Positions 52,394 through 60,370 of a DNA stretch of 64,000 bases are shown one piece after another; within the stretch, counting starts at the first letter, position 1; each line of letters begins with the position of its first letter. The DNA is taken from positions 2,584,894-2,648,893 of the forward strand of contig NZ_LT977070.1 of the NCBI RefSeq assembly GCF_900250075.1. The letters are read 5' to 3'. Both the position numbers and the translations under genes were made by a program. This DNA is from Cupriavidus taiwanensis. Lineage in GTDB: Bacteria > Pseudomonadota > Gammaproteobacteria > Burkholderiales > Burkholderiaceae. The notes under the pieces are model-generated. The model ran no database searches, had not been told where the DNA came from, and worked only from the letters and a program-made list of their open reading frames with translations.

Positions 52394-52399
52394 TATCTT
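52394..52399 (+). promoter_or_regulatory. Extended -10 promoter of the FGE-domain gene
   Basis: TGCTATCTT (TGN plus -10 TATCTT) lies about 100 bp before ATG 52500. The -35 region is poor. The 289-bp gap holds no other feature that I can support. Confidence 0.45.
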
Positions 52400-52499
52400 G
52401 AAGCAAGCCGGTCGACGTCCTGCCACACCCCAATGTGCCCAGCGCATGCCGGCGGGTACGGCATGCAATGGAATCGCGGCGCTCCAGCGAGGTGTGAAG

Positions 52500-53753
52500 A
52501 TGTGGCGCAACCTACCAGTGGTACGCGTGGCTGCGATGATCCCGATAACCGCCACGGCCGCGCTGCTCGCCACGGCAATGCCCGCGGCTGGCGAATCGGC
52601 TCAAGATTCGGCGGCGCAAGATTCGGCGGCGCAAGACCGGACACTGCTCTCCGGCATCATGCCGAAGAACACCGACGAGCAGTATGAGCTGAGCTTCTGG
52701 GAATCGATCAAGAACAGCAACTACGCCGCCGACTACGAGGCCTACCTGAAGCAGTACCCCAACGGGCGATTCGCGGGACTGGCCAGGGCACGGCTCGAGC
52801 GCCTGGCGGGCAGCGCCCCCGCGCCCAAGGCGCAGGCGAGCGCGCCACGCGCCGGCGCCGCGCCCGGCGGACAAGCGTCGCGATCCTCGCCGCCTGCTGC
52901 GGCTTCGGCGCCCCCGCCCAAGGCCGCGCCGCCTGCGCCCGCGGCCGCGCGTCCTGCAGCGCCTGCACCAGCGCCAGCGGCCCAGGCGCCGCGCGCCGGC
53001 GCGGCGGGCGACGGGGTGGTCAGTACCACGCTGCGCACCGCTGAGATCCGCGATTGCCCGGCCTGCCCGGCGCTGGTGACGGTGCCGGCGGGCAGCTTCA
53101 CCATGGGCAGCAGCACCAGCGACCCGGCCGAAAAGCCGCCGCATCAGGTCTCGATCGCCCAGCCCTTTGCCATCGGCCGCTATGAAGTCACGGTCGAGCA
53201 ATGGAACGCCTGTGCCGACGCCGGCGGCTGCCAGCGCATTCCCACCGTCGCCGACAGCGCCAGGAACGCACCGGTACGCGACGTCAGCTGGGACGACGCG
53301 CAGCAGTACGTGGCATGGCTCAGCAAGACCACCGGCAAGACCTACCGGCTGCCCACCGAAGCGGAATGGGAATACGCGGCGCGCGGCGGCAGTGCCACCA
53401 CTTACTGGTGGGGCGACCAGATGCGCAAGGGCAATGCCAACTGCAAGGACTGCGGCGATCCGTGGAGCCAGGATGCGCCGGCGCCGGTGGGTTCGTTCGC
53501 GGCCAATCCCTACGGCCTGCATGACGTCAACGGCAGCGTGTGGGAATGGGTGGCCGATTGCTGGCACAGCTCGTACAAGGGCGCGCCCGCCGACGGGCGC
53601 GCATGGAACGAGAACGCCTGCGGCGCGCGTGTCATTCGCGGCGGCTCGTGGCGCGAAGGCGCCAGCTACATGGTGTCGTCGACGCGCTTCAAATACAGCC
53701 CGAGCGTGCGGCAATCGCAGAACGGTTTTCGCGTGGCACGCGACATGAAGTAG
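52500..53753 (+). CDS. Secreted FGE-sulfatase/SUMF1-domain protein (TagR-like context)
   Basis: The 417-residue protein has a signal peptide (to about residue 30), a DSAAQ tandem, a helical stretch ([38 protein letters not shown]), a long Ala/Pro linker and a C-terminal FGE/SUMF1 domain ([50 protein letters not shown]). In P. aeruginosa the FGE-fold protein TagR acts in the periplasm to activate the kinase PpkA. Here it is convergent with a membrane kinase, so a similar role is inferred. ATG 52500 follows GAGGTG. Confidence 0.88.
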   Translation: MWRNLPVVRVAAMIPITATAALLATAMPAAGESAQDSAAQDSAAQDRTLLSGIMPKNTDEQYELSFWESIKNSNYAADYEAYLKQYPNGRFAGLARARLERLAGSAPAPKAQASAPRAGAAPGGQASRSSPPAAASAPPPKAAPPAPAAARPAAPAPAPAAQAPRAGAAGDGVVSTTLRTAEIRDCPACPALVTVPAGSFTMGSSTSDPAEKPPHQVSIAQPFAIGRYEVTVEQWNACADAGGCQRIPTVADSARNAPVRDVSWDDAQQYVAWLSKTTGKTYRLPTEAEWEYAARGGSATTYWWGDQMRKGNANCKDCGDPWSQDAPAPVGSFAANPYGLHDVNGSVWEWVADCWHSSYKGAPADGRAWNENACGARVIRGGSWREGASYMVSSTRFKYSPSVRQSQNGFRVARDMK

Positions 53754-53802
53754 CAAGCCGCTGCGGCGTAAAGCGCAAGCCCGCGCACCGTGGCCAGCGC
53801 CG

Positions 53803-55887
53803 TCAGCGTGCGCGCGTGGAAATCTGCACCAGGTCCGCGCTGATGCGGTCGCGGCCATACGTGCGCGCCATCTGCGCCAGCGGCTTTTCCAGCGCCCGCA
53901 AATACTCCTGCCGCGACTCGACCTCGGCACGGCGCGCCGCGAACAGCGGCGCCGGCGTGGTCAGCAGCACCACCAGTTCGTTGCCGAACGGTGCCGATAC
54001 GACCCAGTCGCCGCTGTCGCCGATGGTGGCGTGATGCGCCGGCGGCGCCTGGTGGGCCGGTATGCGCTGGCTCGGCACCATATGCGCCACCTTGCCGTCG
54101 GCGGCAAAGTAATCGACATAGACATAGGAATCCTGCGCCGGCGTGCGCAGGTCGAGCACCATCGGCGCGCCCTCGGTCAGTTGCGTGCCCTTGCCGCGCA
54201 ACTGCAGCGACGATGCCGTTTCGCCCTGCCGGTTGCCAGACCAGTACGGCGCGATCATCCTGGCCACTTCGCATTTGTCGGCGGCCAGCGGCTGGGCGTC
54301 GACCACTACCTCGCGCAGCGCCTTGGCGCCGGGCAAGCCACTGAGCTGTTCGCGCAGGCGCGCCGCACCCACGCTTTCCGCCAGGTAGCCGCGCACGTGC
54401 AGGGTCTGGTCCTGGCGCGCACCGGCAAGCAGCGAGCACGGCACCGCGGCCAGCAACTTGCCGACCTCGGCCATCGACAACTCCGCCGCAGCGGCCGGCG
54501 CGGGCGCTGGCGGCGCAGGTGCTGGCGCAGCGGGCGGCTCCGCCGCCGGCGCGGCAGCGCTGAGCGGCGCCGTCGTGCCGGCATCCGCGGCCGGGACTTC
54601 GGCCTGCCGTTGCGACTGCCAGGCGTAGTAGCCGAGTGCCGCCACGCCTGCCAGCGCGGTCAGCACGCCACCCGCCACCAGCGGCCCGGAGCGGCGCGCC
54701 GGACCGCTTACGGCGGCCGACGCCACGCTCATGCCCTGCAGGAAGCGCGCGACCGTCGGCGTGCGCGTCTCGCGGTCGAGCGAAAGTGCTTCACGCAGGG
54801 TCTTCCATTGCGTGCGGCCCAGCTGCTGCAGCGGCGCCGGCTTGAGCCCCGCTTCGCGCGCCTGGTTGGCCGACAGCCGCTGGTAGGGATGCTTGCCGCT
54901 CAGCAGTTCGTAGGTCACGCAGGCCAGCGCGTAGATATCGTCGCGGGGGTCGGGCTCGCGATGCTCGAACATCTCGGGGCTGGCATAGGCCGGCGTCATG
55001 CCGCCCAGCGAACCGGGATCGAATACGGTGCGGTCGGACTCGTCGGCCGGCGGCAGGAAGCCGCGCGCGATGCCGAAGTCGATCACCTTGACCTCGCCGT
55101 TGCCGGTCAGGAAGACATTGGCGGGCTTGAAGTCGCAGTGCACGAAGCCGCGCTCGTGCGCATACGCCAGCGCATTGCCCATGCCCTGGATGATGGGCAT
55201 GGCGCGCGCCATCGGCATGCCGGCAAAGCCCGGGGCCTTGAGTACATGGTTGAGCGACGAGCCCGACAGGTACTCCATGGTGAGGAAGACCACCGGCCCG
55301 TCGCGGTCGAAGTCATAGACCGTGACGATGTTCCGGTGCGCCAGCGTCTGCGCCTTGCGCGCCTCGCGCTGCAGCGCCATCAGCGACTTGGGATGGCCGC
55401 TGAATTGCAGGTTAAGCACCTTGATGGCGATATAGGGCCGGCGGTCCGAGGCTTCCAGCTTGCGCAGGTCGAGCGCCTTGTAGACCGTGCCCATGCCGCC
55501 GACGCCCAGGCATTCCTCCAGCACGAAGCGGCCGTTGAGCGTATCGCCCACGCCCTTGGTGGCCGGCGTCTGCGGCAGCGTGCCGGGTTCGGGCGAGGCC
55601 GCATACATCGAGCCGGTCTCGGTGCCGGCCAGGCGCGTGGCGTCGGTGGCGCCGTCGTATTGGGTGGCGCCGCGGCGCTCGATGCGCCGCATCACTTCGG
55701 CATAGACCGCGGGCGGAAACGGAAAGCGCGTGTTTTCCTCGATCACCACCCGGGCCGCCTGGCTCGGCGTGGTGGGGTCTTGCGCCAGCGCCGTTTCGAA
55801 CGACGCGACGAACTCGTCGTCGGAGAGACCACCGTTCTGGAACTTGCGGATCAGGTCTTTGAGACTGGCCACGGAATGCCCTGACAT
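53803..55887 (-). CDS. Membrane Ser/Thr protein kinase with periplasmic DUF4384-like domain
   Basis: The 694-residue protein has a kinase domain at about 120-385: glycine loop LGVGGMGTVYKA, Lys156 in YIAIKVL, catalytic Asp252 in VHCDFKPANVF (Cys in place of the usual Arg) and Asp270 in DFG. A transmembrane helix spans about 401-423, then an Ala/Pro linker and a periplasmic domain including VLDLRTPAQDSYVYVDYFAADGKVAHMVPS, as in DUF4384. The layout matches PpkA-type kinases. ATG 55887 is used; an in-frame GTG at 55911 is possible. It is probably the kinase for the double-FHA protein and is reversed by the PP2C enzyme. Confidence 0.93.
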   Translation of the reverse strand: MSGHSVASLKDLIRKFQNGGLSDDEFVASFETALAQDPTTPSQAARVVIEENTRFPFPPAVYAEVMRRIERRGATQYDGATDATRLAGTETGSMYAASPEPGTLPQTPATKGVGDTLNGRFVLEECLGVGGMGTVYKALDLRKLEASDRRPYIAIKVLNLQFSGHPKSLMALQREARKAQTLAHRNIVTVYDFDRDGPVVFLTMEYLSGSSLNHVLKAPGFAGMPMARAMPIIQGMGNALAYAHERGFVHCDFKPANVFLTGNGEVKVIDFGIARGFLPPADESDRTVFDPGSLGGMTPAYASPEMFEHREPDPRDDIYALACVTYELLSGKHPYQRLSANQAREAGLKPAPLQQLGRTQWKTLREALSLDRETRTPTVARFLQGMSVASAAVSGPARRSGPLVAGGVLTALAGVAALGYYAWQSQRQAEVPAADAGTTAPLSAAAPAAEPPAAPAPAPPAPAPAAAAELSMAEVGKLLAAVPCSLLAGARQDQTLHVRGYLAESVGAARLREQLSGLPGAKALREVVVDAQPLAADKCEVARMIAPYWSGNRQGETASSLQLRGKGTQLTEGAPMVLDLRTPAQDSYVYVDYFAADGKVAHMVPSQRIPAHQAPPAHHATIGDSGDWVVSAPFGNELVVLLTTPAPLFAARRAEVESRQEYLRALEKPLAQMARTYGRDRISADLVQISTRAR

Positions 55888-55938
55888 GGTTGCTGGCAGG
55901 GCCTGTCCCACCGTGCGGATATGCCCTCTCCTCGCTGG

Positions 55939-55967
55939 ATACTAGTGCGCACCCAAGGCATGCGCAA
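55939..55967 (-). promoter_or_regulatory. Sigma-70 promoter of the kinase gene
   Basis: On the minus strand TTGCGC (55962-55967), 17-bp spacer, TAGTAT (55939-55944), about 50 bp before ATG 55887. Confidence 0.65.
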
Positions 55968-56051
55968 ACCATGCGAGGCCGGCATGCGACCGCACCCCGG
56001 CGCGCTTTGCATGCGCCATGGCCTGATGAATGCGGCACTGTCGCAGCGGCG

Positions 56052-56076
56052 CCAACACCGGCGCCGCCAGTGTTGG
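56052..56076. promoter_or_regulatory. Upstream activator site for the promoter at 56200
   Basis: CCAACAC (56052-56058) and GTGTTGG (56070-56076) are perfect arms with an 11-bp spacer, about 124 bp upstream of the -24 element; similar sites lie at 38127 and 51214. Confidence 0.65.
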
Positions 56077-56199
56077 CCGCGGCCCGTCATATGGGACCTT
56101 CGCCAGCGCGGCGCAGGCCGTGCGCGCGAGCCGACATCGGGTGCAAATCCCCCTTGTTTTCAGGCACTTGCGCGTGGGCGGCGCGAATGCCGATGGCGC

Positions 56200-56215
56200 T
56201 GGCACAGTCCCTGCG
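56200..56215 (+). promoter_or_regulatory. Sigma-54 promoter of the peptide gene cluster
   Basis: TGGCACAGTCCCTGCG, identical to the element at 51076-51091, about 80 bp before ATG 56296. It should serve at least the first two or three peptide genes. Confidence 0.8.
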
Positions 56216-56295
56216 ATTGTCCCTCCCGAGCGCGACACCAACCCGATGCTCGAACCCCAAACCCAAGGCAACACCTTCCTCTACTGGAGACCATC

Positions 56296-56565
56296 ATGAC
56301 CACGCTGACCATCAAGGACCTGTCCTCCGCCGCCACCCTCGACAGCAAGCGCATGCACGCCGTGCGCGGCGGCATGTCGTACCTGCCCTTCGCCGCCGTC
56401 TACAGCCCCGTCAAGCTGTCGGTCGACAAGAGCATCACCGCCGTGCAGGAGATCGCGCAGATGCAGTCCGTCACCAACCTGAACGGCAACGGCTCGGCCT
56501 TCCTGGACCACGTCAAGTCCGACGTGCGCACCAACCAGAACGCCACCAACAACATCTTCGGCTGA
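56296..56565 (+). CDS. Double-glycine leader peptide precursor
   Basis: The 89-residue precursor starts MTTLTIKDL and its 26-residue leader ends RMHAVRGG. The 63-residue core begins MSYLPFAAVY, contains DKSITAVQEIAQMQSVTNLN and ends TNQNATNNIFG; it has no Cys. TGGAG lies seven bases before the ATG. It is the first gene of a four-gene run behind a sigma-54 promoter. The next gene is a near copy. No modification enzyme gene (YcaO, radical SAM, lanthionine synthetase) is nearby, so the core is probably unmodified. Confidence 0.92.
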   Translation: MTTLTIKDLSSAATLDSKRMHAVRGGMSYLPFAAVYSPVKLSVDKSITAVQEIAQMQSVTNLNGNGSAFLDHVKSDVRTNQNATNNIFG

Positions 56566-56621
56566 GCCTTCGCGCCCCGCTGACTGAATCCAGACACTGA
56601 CTACCGATACCGGAGACCATC

Positions 56622-56891
56622 ATGACCACGCTGACCATCCAGGACCTGTCCGCCGCCGCAACCCTCGACCGCAAGCGCATGCACGCCGTGCGCGGCGGCA
56701 TGTCGTACCTGCCCTTCGCCGCCGTCTACATGCCGATCAAGGCGTTGGTCGACAAGAGCATCAGCGCCGTGCAGAGCATCGCGCAGATGCAGTCCGTCAC
56801 CAACCTGAACGGCAATGGCTCGGCCTTCCTGGACCACGTCAAATCCGACGTGCACACCAACCAGAACGCCACCAACAACATCTTCGGCTGA
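56622..56891 (+). CDS. Double-glycine leader peptide precursor (near-copy of the previous gene)
   Basis: The 89-residue product differs from the previous precursor at few positions, mainly YSPVKLSVDKSITAVQE versus YMPIKALVDKSISAVQS. Leader (26 residues, ending RMHAVRGG) and C-terminal part (TNQNATNNIFG) are nearly unchanged. CGGAGACCATC precedes the ATG as in the other copies. It lies 56 bp after the first gene with no promoter in between, so co-transcription is likely. Two similar peptides could work as a pair. Confidence 0.92.
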   Translation: MTTLTIQDLSAAATLDRKRMHAVRGGMSYLPFAAVYMPIKALVDKSISAVQSIAQMQSVTNLNGNGSAFLDHVKSDVHTNQNATNNIFG

Positions 56892-56978
56892 AACCCGATG
56901 CGCAGCGCGCGCGGAGCCTGCCCGACCGCAGCAATCTCCGCGCCTGCCACCCCCACACCGATTCCAAGGAGCCCCATC

Positions 56979-57251
56979 ATGTCAACCATCCTCGTCCGCG
57001 ACCTTGCCCTGAGCAAGGAACTCGACCGTGCCTCGCTGGGTGCCGTACGCGGCGGCAGCTCGTGGCTCAGCCGCGGTGTCGGCGATGTCGGCCCGCTCGC
57101 CAACGTCACCGTCAACGTCAACCAGAACATCGCGCAGCTGCAAAGCATCAACGTCAACACGCTCAACAACAGCTTTGTCGGCCCCGGCGTCGGCCCGGTG
57201 CGCGTCAACGTCAACCCGTCGCAATGGGCCGGCAACTTTGCCGCCGTCTGA
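56979..57251 (+). CDS. Double-glycine leader peptide precursor with divergent core
   Basis: The 90-residue product starts MSTILVRDL and its leader ends SLGAVRGG. The core differs from the first two: it begins SSWLSRGVGDV and carries VNVNQNIAQLQSINVNTLNN, which shares the IAQ-x-QS element. It is rich in Asn, Val and Gly without Cys. AAGGAG precedes ATG 56979. It lies 87 bp after the second gene on the same strand. Confidence 0.88.
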   Translation: MSTILVRDLALSKELDRASLGAVRGGSSWLSRGVGDVGPLANVTVNVNQNIAQLQSINVNTLNNSFVGPGVGPVRVNVNPSQWAGNFAAV

Positions 57252-57300
57252 GCGCAGCGCGCGGCGGCCCGCGGCAGGATCGCGGGACCGCCTCGCCGCC

Positions 57301-57345
57301 TATACTGAAGCGGTCCCGCGGCCGCAAGGCCGTGGTCCCGCTTGA
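57301..57345 (+). promoter_or_regulatory. Possible promoter and hairpin before the last peptide gene
   Basis: TATACT at 57301-57306 resembles a -10 box, with a poor -35. It is followed by GCGGTCCCGCGGCC-GCAA-GGCCGTGGTCCCGC, a strong hairpin (about 57310-57341) without a T tract. It may be an attenuator or mRNA structure in the leader. Confidence 0.4.
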
Positions 57346-57357
57346 CCGGAGACAGCC

Positions 57358-57600
57358 ATGGCAGTGATCGTCATCAAGGATTTGCCCGACAGCATGGATC
57401 TCGACCGGCAGGCCATGACCACCATCCTCGGTGGCGGGCGCACTGCCGGCGGCCAGGCATGGCATGGCTTGCGGCGCCAGGGCGCCGCGCGCATCGTCGA
57501 CTACCCGGGTGGCCTGCCCGGCAACCGCCATGTGATGCCGCGCGAGGCGCCGCTTGGCCGGCTGCCGCGCAAGTCCGCGGGCAAGGATGCCGGGGACTGA
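57358..57600 (+). CDS. Double-glycine leader peptide precursor with short cationic core
   Basis: The 80-residue product starts MAVIVIKDL; the 26-residue leader ends AMTTILGG with Ile, Met and Leu at -4, -7 and -12. The 54-residue core is Gly/Arg-rich and basic (GRTAGGQAWHGLRRQG, LGRLPRKSAGKDAGD) and unrelated to the other cores. CCGGAG lies before ATG 57358. A terminator follows. A basic, Gly-rich core is compatible with an antimicrobial peptide, which is inference only. Confidence 0.8.
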   Translation: MAVIVIKDLPDSMDLDRQAMTTILGGGRTAGGQAWHGLRRQGAARIVDYPGGLPGNRHVMPREAPLGRLPRKSAGKDAGD

Positions 57601-57623
57601 AAGCGACCGCCGGCCCAAATGAA

Positions 57624-57649
57624 AAGCCCGCCATCTCTGGCGGGCTTTG
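57624..57649 (+). terminator. Rho-independent terminator after the peptide genes
   Basis: AAAGCCCGCCA-TCTC-TGGCGGGCTTT, a perfect stem flanked by A and T runs, 23 bp after the last peptide stop. Confidence 0.8.
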
Positions 57650-58406
57650 GATGCGGACGGGCCCGGACCGCCTGGGTCACGCGGTCAGCAGTTCGGTCAT
57701 TCTGTATCCATGCAGGCTTCCCATGATTCCGCCCATGACGCGGACGCCCATCCGGACCACCCGGAGAGTCGCAGGAAGACTGGCGCCTGGAGTCAATGAC
57801 CGCAGTGCTTGCCGCGAACAGCGGCGCAATGCCGCTGAAGGAGGTCAAGCGGGAGCGTTTTCGTCCGCCCCGTGCGGGCATCCTGTGTGCTCGCGCCTAA
57901 AGTATAGGCGGGGCATTTCCGCTTTCAACCAGCGGGCCGGTCACTGCTACGCAGGTGCTGCAGCGCAGACATATCCGGTTACGTTTTCGCAGTGCAACAA
58001 AATTCTGGCACTCTGCTATAATCCGCGCCGTGAGTTTCGCAACTGTGAGATCCGCCAAGCGCCCGGCTTGCTGCCGCGGCGAATCCGCTGCCCTCCCAAG
58101 CTCTGTTTCCTCGCTGCCGGACGCCTAGTCATCACAAATGGCCCCAGCCGCCCAGCAGAACGCACCGCTCACCTGACGTCGCCTCGTCTCCGATCCTGTT
58201 GAACAGCCTGAACTGAGCTGTTTGCCTGCCAGGGACATGGCCGGACCGCCCCGCGGTAACCAGCCACCACCCTGCCTGCCGCCGTACTGCCAGCTGTGTC
58301 TGTCGTAACGGCCTCACCGATTGGCGCCGAAGCCTTTTTAAGACTTTGCACTGCGCCCACCCCATTCTGCGTTTCGGGGTGCCATGCATTTATTTGACCA
58401 TTCGAC
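57650..58406 (+). promoter_or_regulatory. Gene-free region with extended -10 promoter and long leader of the DEAD-box gene
   Basis: No convincing gene is seen. TGCTATAAT (58014-58022), an extended -10 with perfect TATAAT, is the best promoter; transcription from about 58029 would give a leader of about 380 bases. The leader is GC-rich with short repeats and ends in a weak ribosome-binding region. Long structured leaders are known on RNA-helicase and cold-shock genes. The 57650-57990 part has nothing I can assign. Confidence 0.6.
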
Positions 58407-60293
58407 ATGACCCAGCACGACATTCGTGCGGAGCAAGCTATTGCCTCCGCGACCGACGCTTCGATCACTTCCGACGCTGCCCAGAGCCCGCTCGACAAGC
58501 TCGACGCCCTGCTCAACCCCAGCCCGGCAGTTGAAGAAGCCCCGGCCGTGGAAAGCGGTTTCGCCAAGCTTGGCCTCGATGCGGCCATCCTGCGCGCCCT
58601 CTCCGAACTGAACTACAACACGCCCACGCCGGTGCAGGCCCAGGCCATCCCGGCCTTCCTGGCCGGCCGCGACCTGCTGGTCTCGAGCCAGACCGGCTCG
58701 GGCAAGACCGCCGCGTTCATGCTGCCCGCGATCCAGCGCATCAGCGAAATGCCGGCGCCGCAGCGCGCCACCGAGCCCGCCAAGCGCATGAAGGGCAAGC
58801 GCCCCCGTCCGGCCCCGGCCCAGCCGGCGCTGCTGGTGCTGACGCCCACGCGCGAACTGGCGCTGCAGGTGACCGAGGCCGCCGCCAAGTACGGCCGCAA
58901 CCTGCGCCGCATCGTCTGCGCCAGCATCCTGGGCGGCATGCCCTACCCCAAGCAGCTGGCCATGCTGGCCAAGATGCCTGACATCCTGGTGGCGACGCCG
59001 GGCCGCCTGCTCGACCATATCGATGCCGGCCGCATCGACCTGTCGGCGCTGCAGATGCTGGTGTTCGACGAAGCCGACCGCATGCTCGACATGGGCTTTG
59101 CCGACGACATCGACGCCATCGTCAATGCCACCCCGGCTTCGCGCCAGACGCTGATGTTCTCGGCCACGCTGGATGCGCGCATCGCCCAGCTGGCGTCGCG
59201 CCAGCTGAAGGATCCGCAGCGCATCGAGATCGCCGCGGCCCGCGCCGACCAGAGCCATATCGAGCAGCGCCTGCACTTCACCGACGACATGTCGCACAAG
59301 GAGCGCCTGCTGGACCACCTGCTGCGCGACGCGTCGCTCAAGCAGGCGATCGTCTTCACCGCCACCAAGCGCGATGCCGATTCGCTGGCCGAGCGCCTGT
59401 CCGACACCGGCTTCTCCGCCGGCGCGCTGCACGGCGACATGACCCAGGGCGCGCGCAACCGCACCCTGACCGCGCTGCGCCGCGGCAACCTGCGCGTGCT
59501 GGTGGCCACCGACGTGGCCGCGCGCGGCATCGACGTGCCCGATATCACCCACGTGGTCAACTTCGACCTGCCCAAGCAGGCCGAGGACTACGTGCACCGC
59601 ATCGGCCGTACCGGCCGCGCGGGCCGCTCGGGCATCGCCATCAACCTGGTCAACCACAACGACATGTTCCAGTGGCGCCGGATCGAGCGCTTCACCAACC
59701 AGCGCGTCGACGCGTCGGTGATCGAGGGCCTGGAGCCGCGCCGCGCGCCCAAGCCGCGCTCGAACTTCGGCGGCAAGCCGGGTGGCGGCCGCGGTGACTT
59801 CCGCGGCAACGGCGGCGGCAATGGCGGCTACCGTGGCGGCGAACGCAGCTTCGGCGACCGCAAGTTCGGCGGCGACAACCGCACCGGTTTTGGCGAGCGC
59901 AAGTTCGGTGGCGAGAGCCGCGGCTTCGGCAATCGCACGGAAGGCGCGCGCCCGTTCGGCGACGACAACCGTGGCGGCTTCGGCAACCGCGAAGGCGGCT
60001 ACCGTGGCCAGGGCGGCGGCTACCGCGGCGCCAGCGACGGTGCCCGCGGCTTCGGCAACCGTGACGGCGGCCGTCCGTTCGGCGACGATCCGCGCGGCGG
60101 CTTCGGCAACCGTGACGGCAACCGCGGCTTCGGCGAAGGCCGCGGCAATGGCGGCGGCTACCGTGGCAATGGCGGCAGCGGCGAAGGCCGCAGCTTCGGC
60201 AACCGCGACGGCAACCGCGGCTTTGGCGGTGGCTTCGCCGGCAACGGCGGCAACGGCGGCAACCGCAACAGCCGCTCGCGCTACGAGCGTTGA
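58407..60293 (+). CDS. DEAD-box ATP-dependent RNA helicase with Gly-rich C-terminal tail
   Basis: The 628-residue protein has all DEAD-box motifs: [11 protein letters not shown] (Q motif), [48 protein letters not shown] and [11 protein letters not shown] basic insert ([13 protein letters not shown]) lies before motif Ia. From about residue 450 the tail has repeats such as [14 protein letters not shown] and GGGYRG, an RNA-binding and possibly phase-separating region. It probably remodels rRNA or mRNA (RhlE/CsdA-like). It is expressed from a long leader and ends in a strong terminator. Confidence 0.95.
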   Translation: MTQHDIRAEQAIASATDASITSDAAQSPLDKLDALLNPSPAVEEAPAVESGFAKLGLDAAILRALSELNYNTPTPVQAQAIPAFLAGRDLLVSSQTGSGKTAAFMLPAIQRISEMPAPQRATEPAKRMKGKRPRPAPAQPALLVLTPTRELALQVTEAAAKYGRNLRRIVCASILGGMPYPKQLAMLAKMPDILVATPGRLLDHIDAGRIDLSALQMLVFDEADRMLDMGFADDIDAIVNATPASRQTLMFSATLDARIAQLASRQLKDPQRIEIAAARADQSHIEQRLHFTDDMSHKERLLDHLLRDASLKQAIVFTATKRDADSLAERLSDTGFSAGALHGDMTQGARNRTLTALRRGNLRVLVATDVAARGIDVPDITHVVNFDLPKQAEDYVHRIGRTGRAGRSGIAINLVNHNDMFQWRRIERFTNQRVDASVIEGLEPRRAPKPRSNFGGKPGGGRGDFRGNGGGNGGYRGGERSFGDRKFGGDNRTGFGERKFGGESRGFGNRTEGARPFGDDNRGGFGNREGGYRGQGGGYRGASDGARGFGNRDGGRPFGDDPRGGFGNRDGNRGFGEGRGNGGGYRGNGGSGEGRSFGNRDGNRGFGGGFAGNGGNGGNRNSRSRYER

Positions 60294-60327
60294 GCGCGCG
60301 GTGCGCTGAGCGCACCTGCCGCATGAC

Positions 60328-60360
60328 AAAACAGGGCACCCTCGGGTGCCCTGTTTTTTT
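60328..60360 (+). terminator. Rho-independent terminator of the helicase gene
   Basis: ACAGGGCACC-CTC-GGGTGCCCTGT followed by TTTTTTT; flanking A and T runs also allow it to serve the minus-strand EgtB-like gene. Confidence 0.9.
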
Positions 60361-60370
60361 GCTGGCGCCG

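Noticed and set aside
38127..57600. Type VI secretion locus
   Set aside because: Only the regulatory-type proteins (kinase, FHA, PP2C, FGE) are here; no structural type VI gene is present.
56296..57600. Lanthipeptide, sactipeptide or NHLP-type modified peptide cluster
   Set aside because: Cores have no Cys and no YcaO, radical SAM or lanthionine synthetase gene is nearby; leaders are short double-glycine type, not nitrile-hydratase-like.
59750..60290. Tandem DNA repeat or CRISPR-like array
   Set aside because: The repeats are imperfect, in frame, and encode the Gly-rich tail of the DEAD-box helicase.
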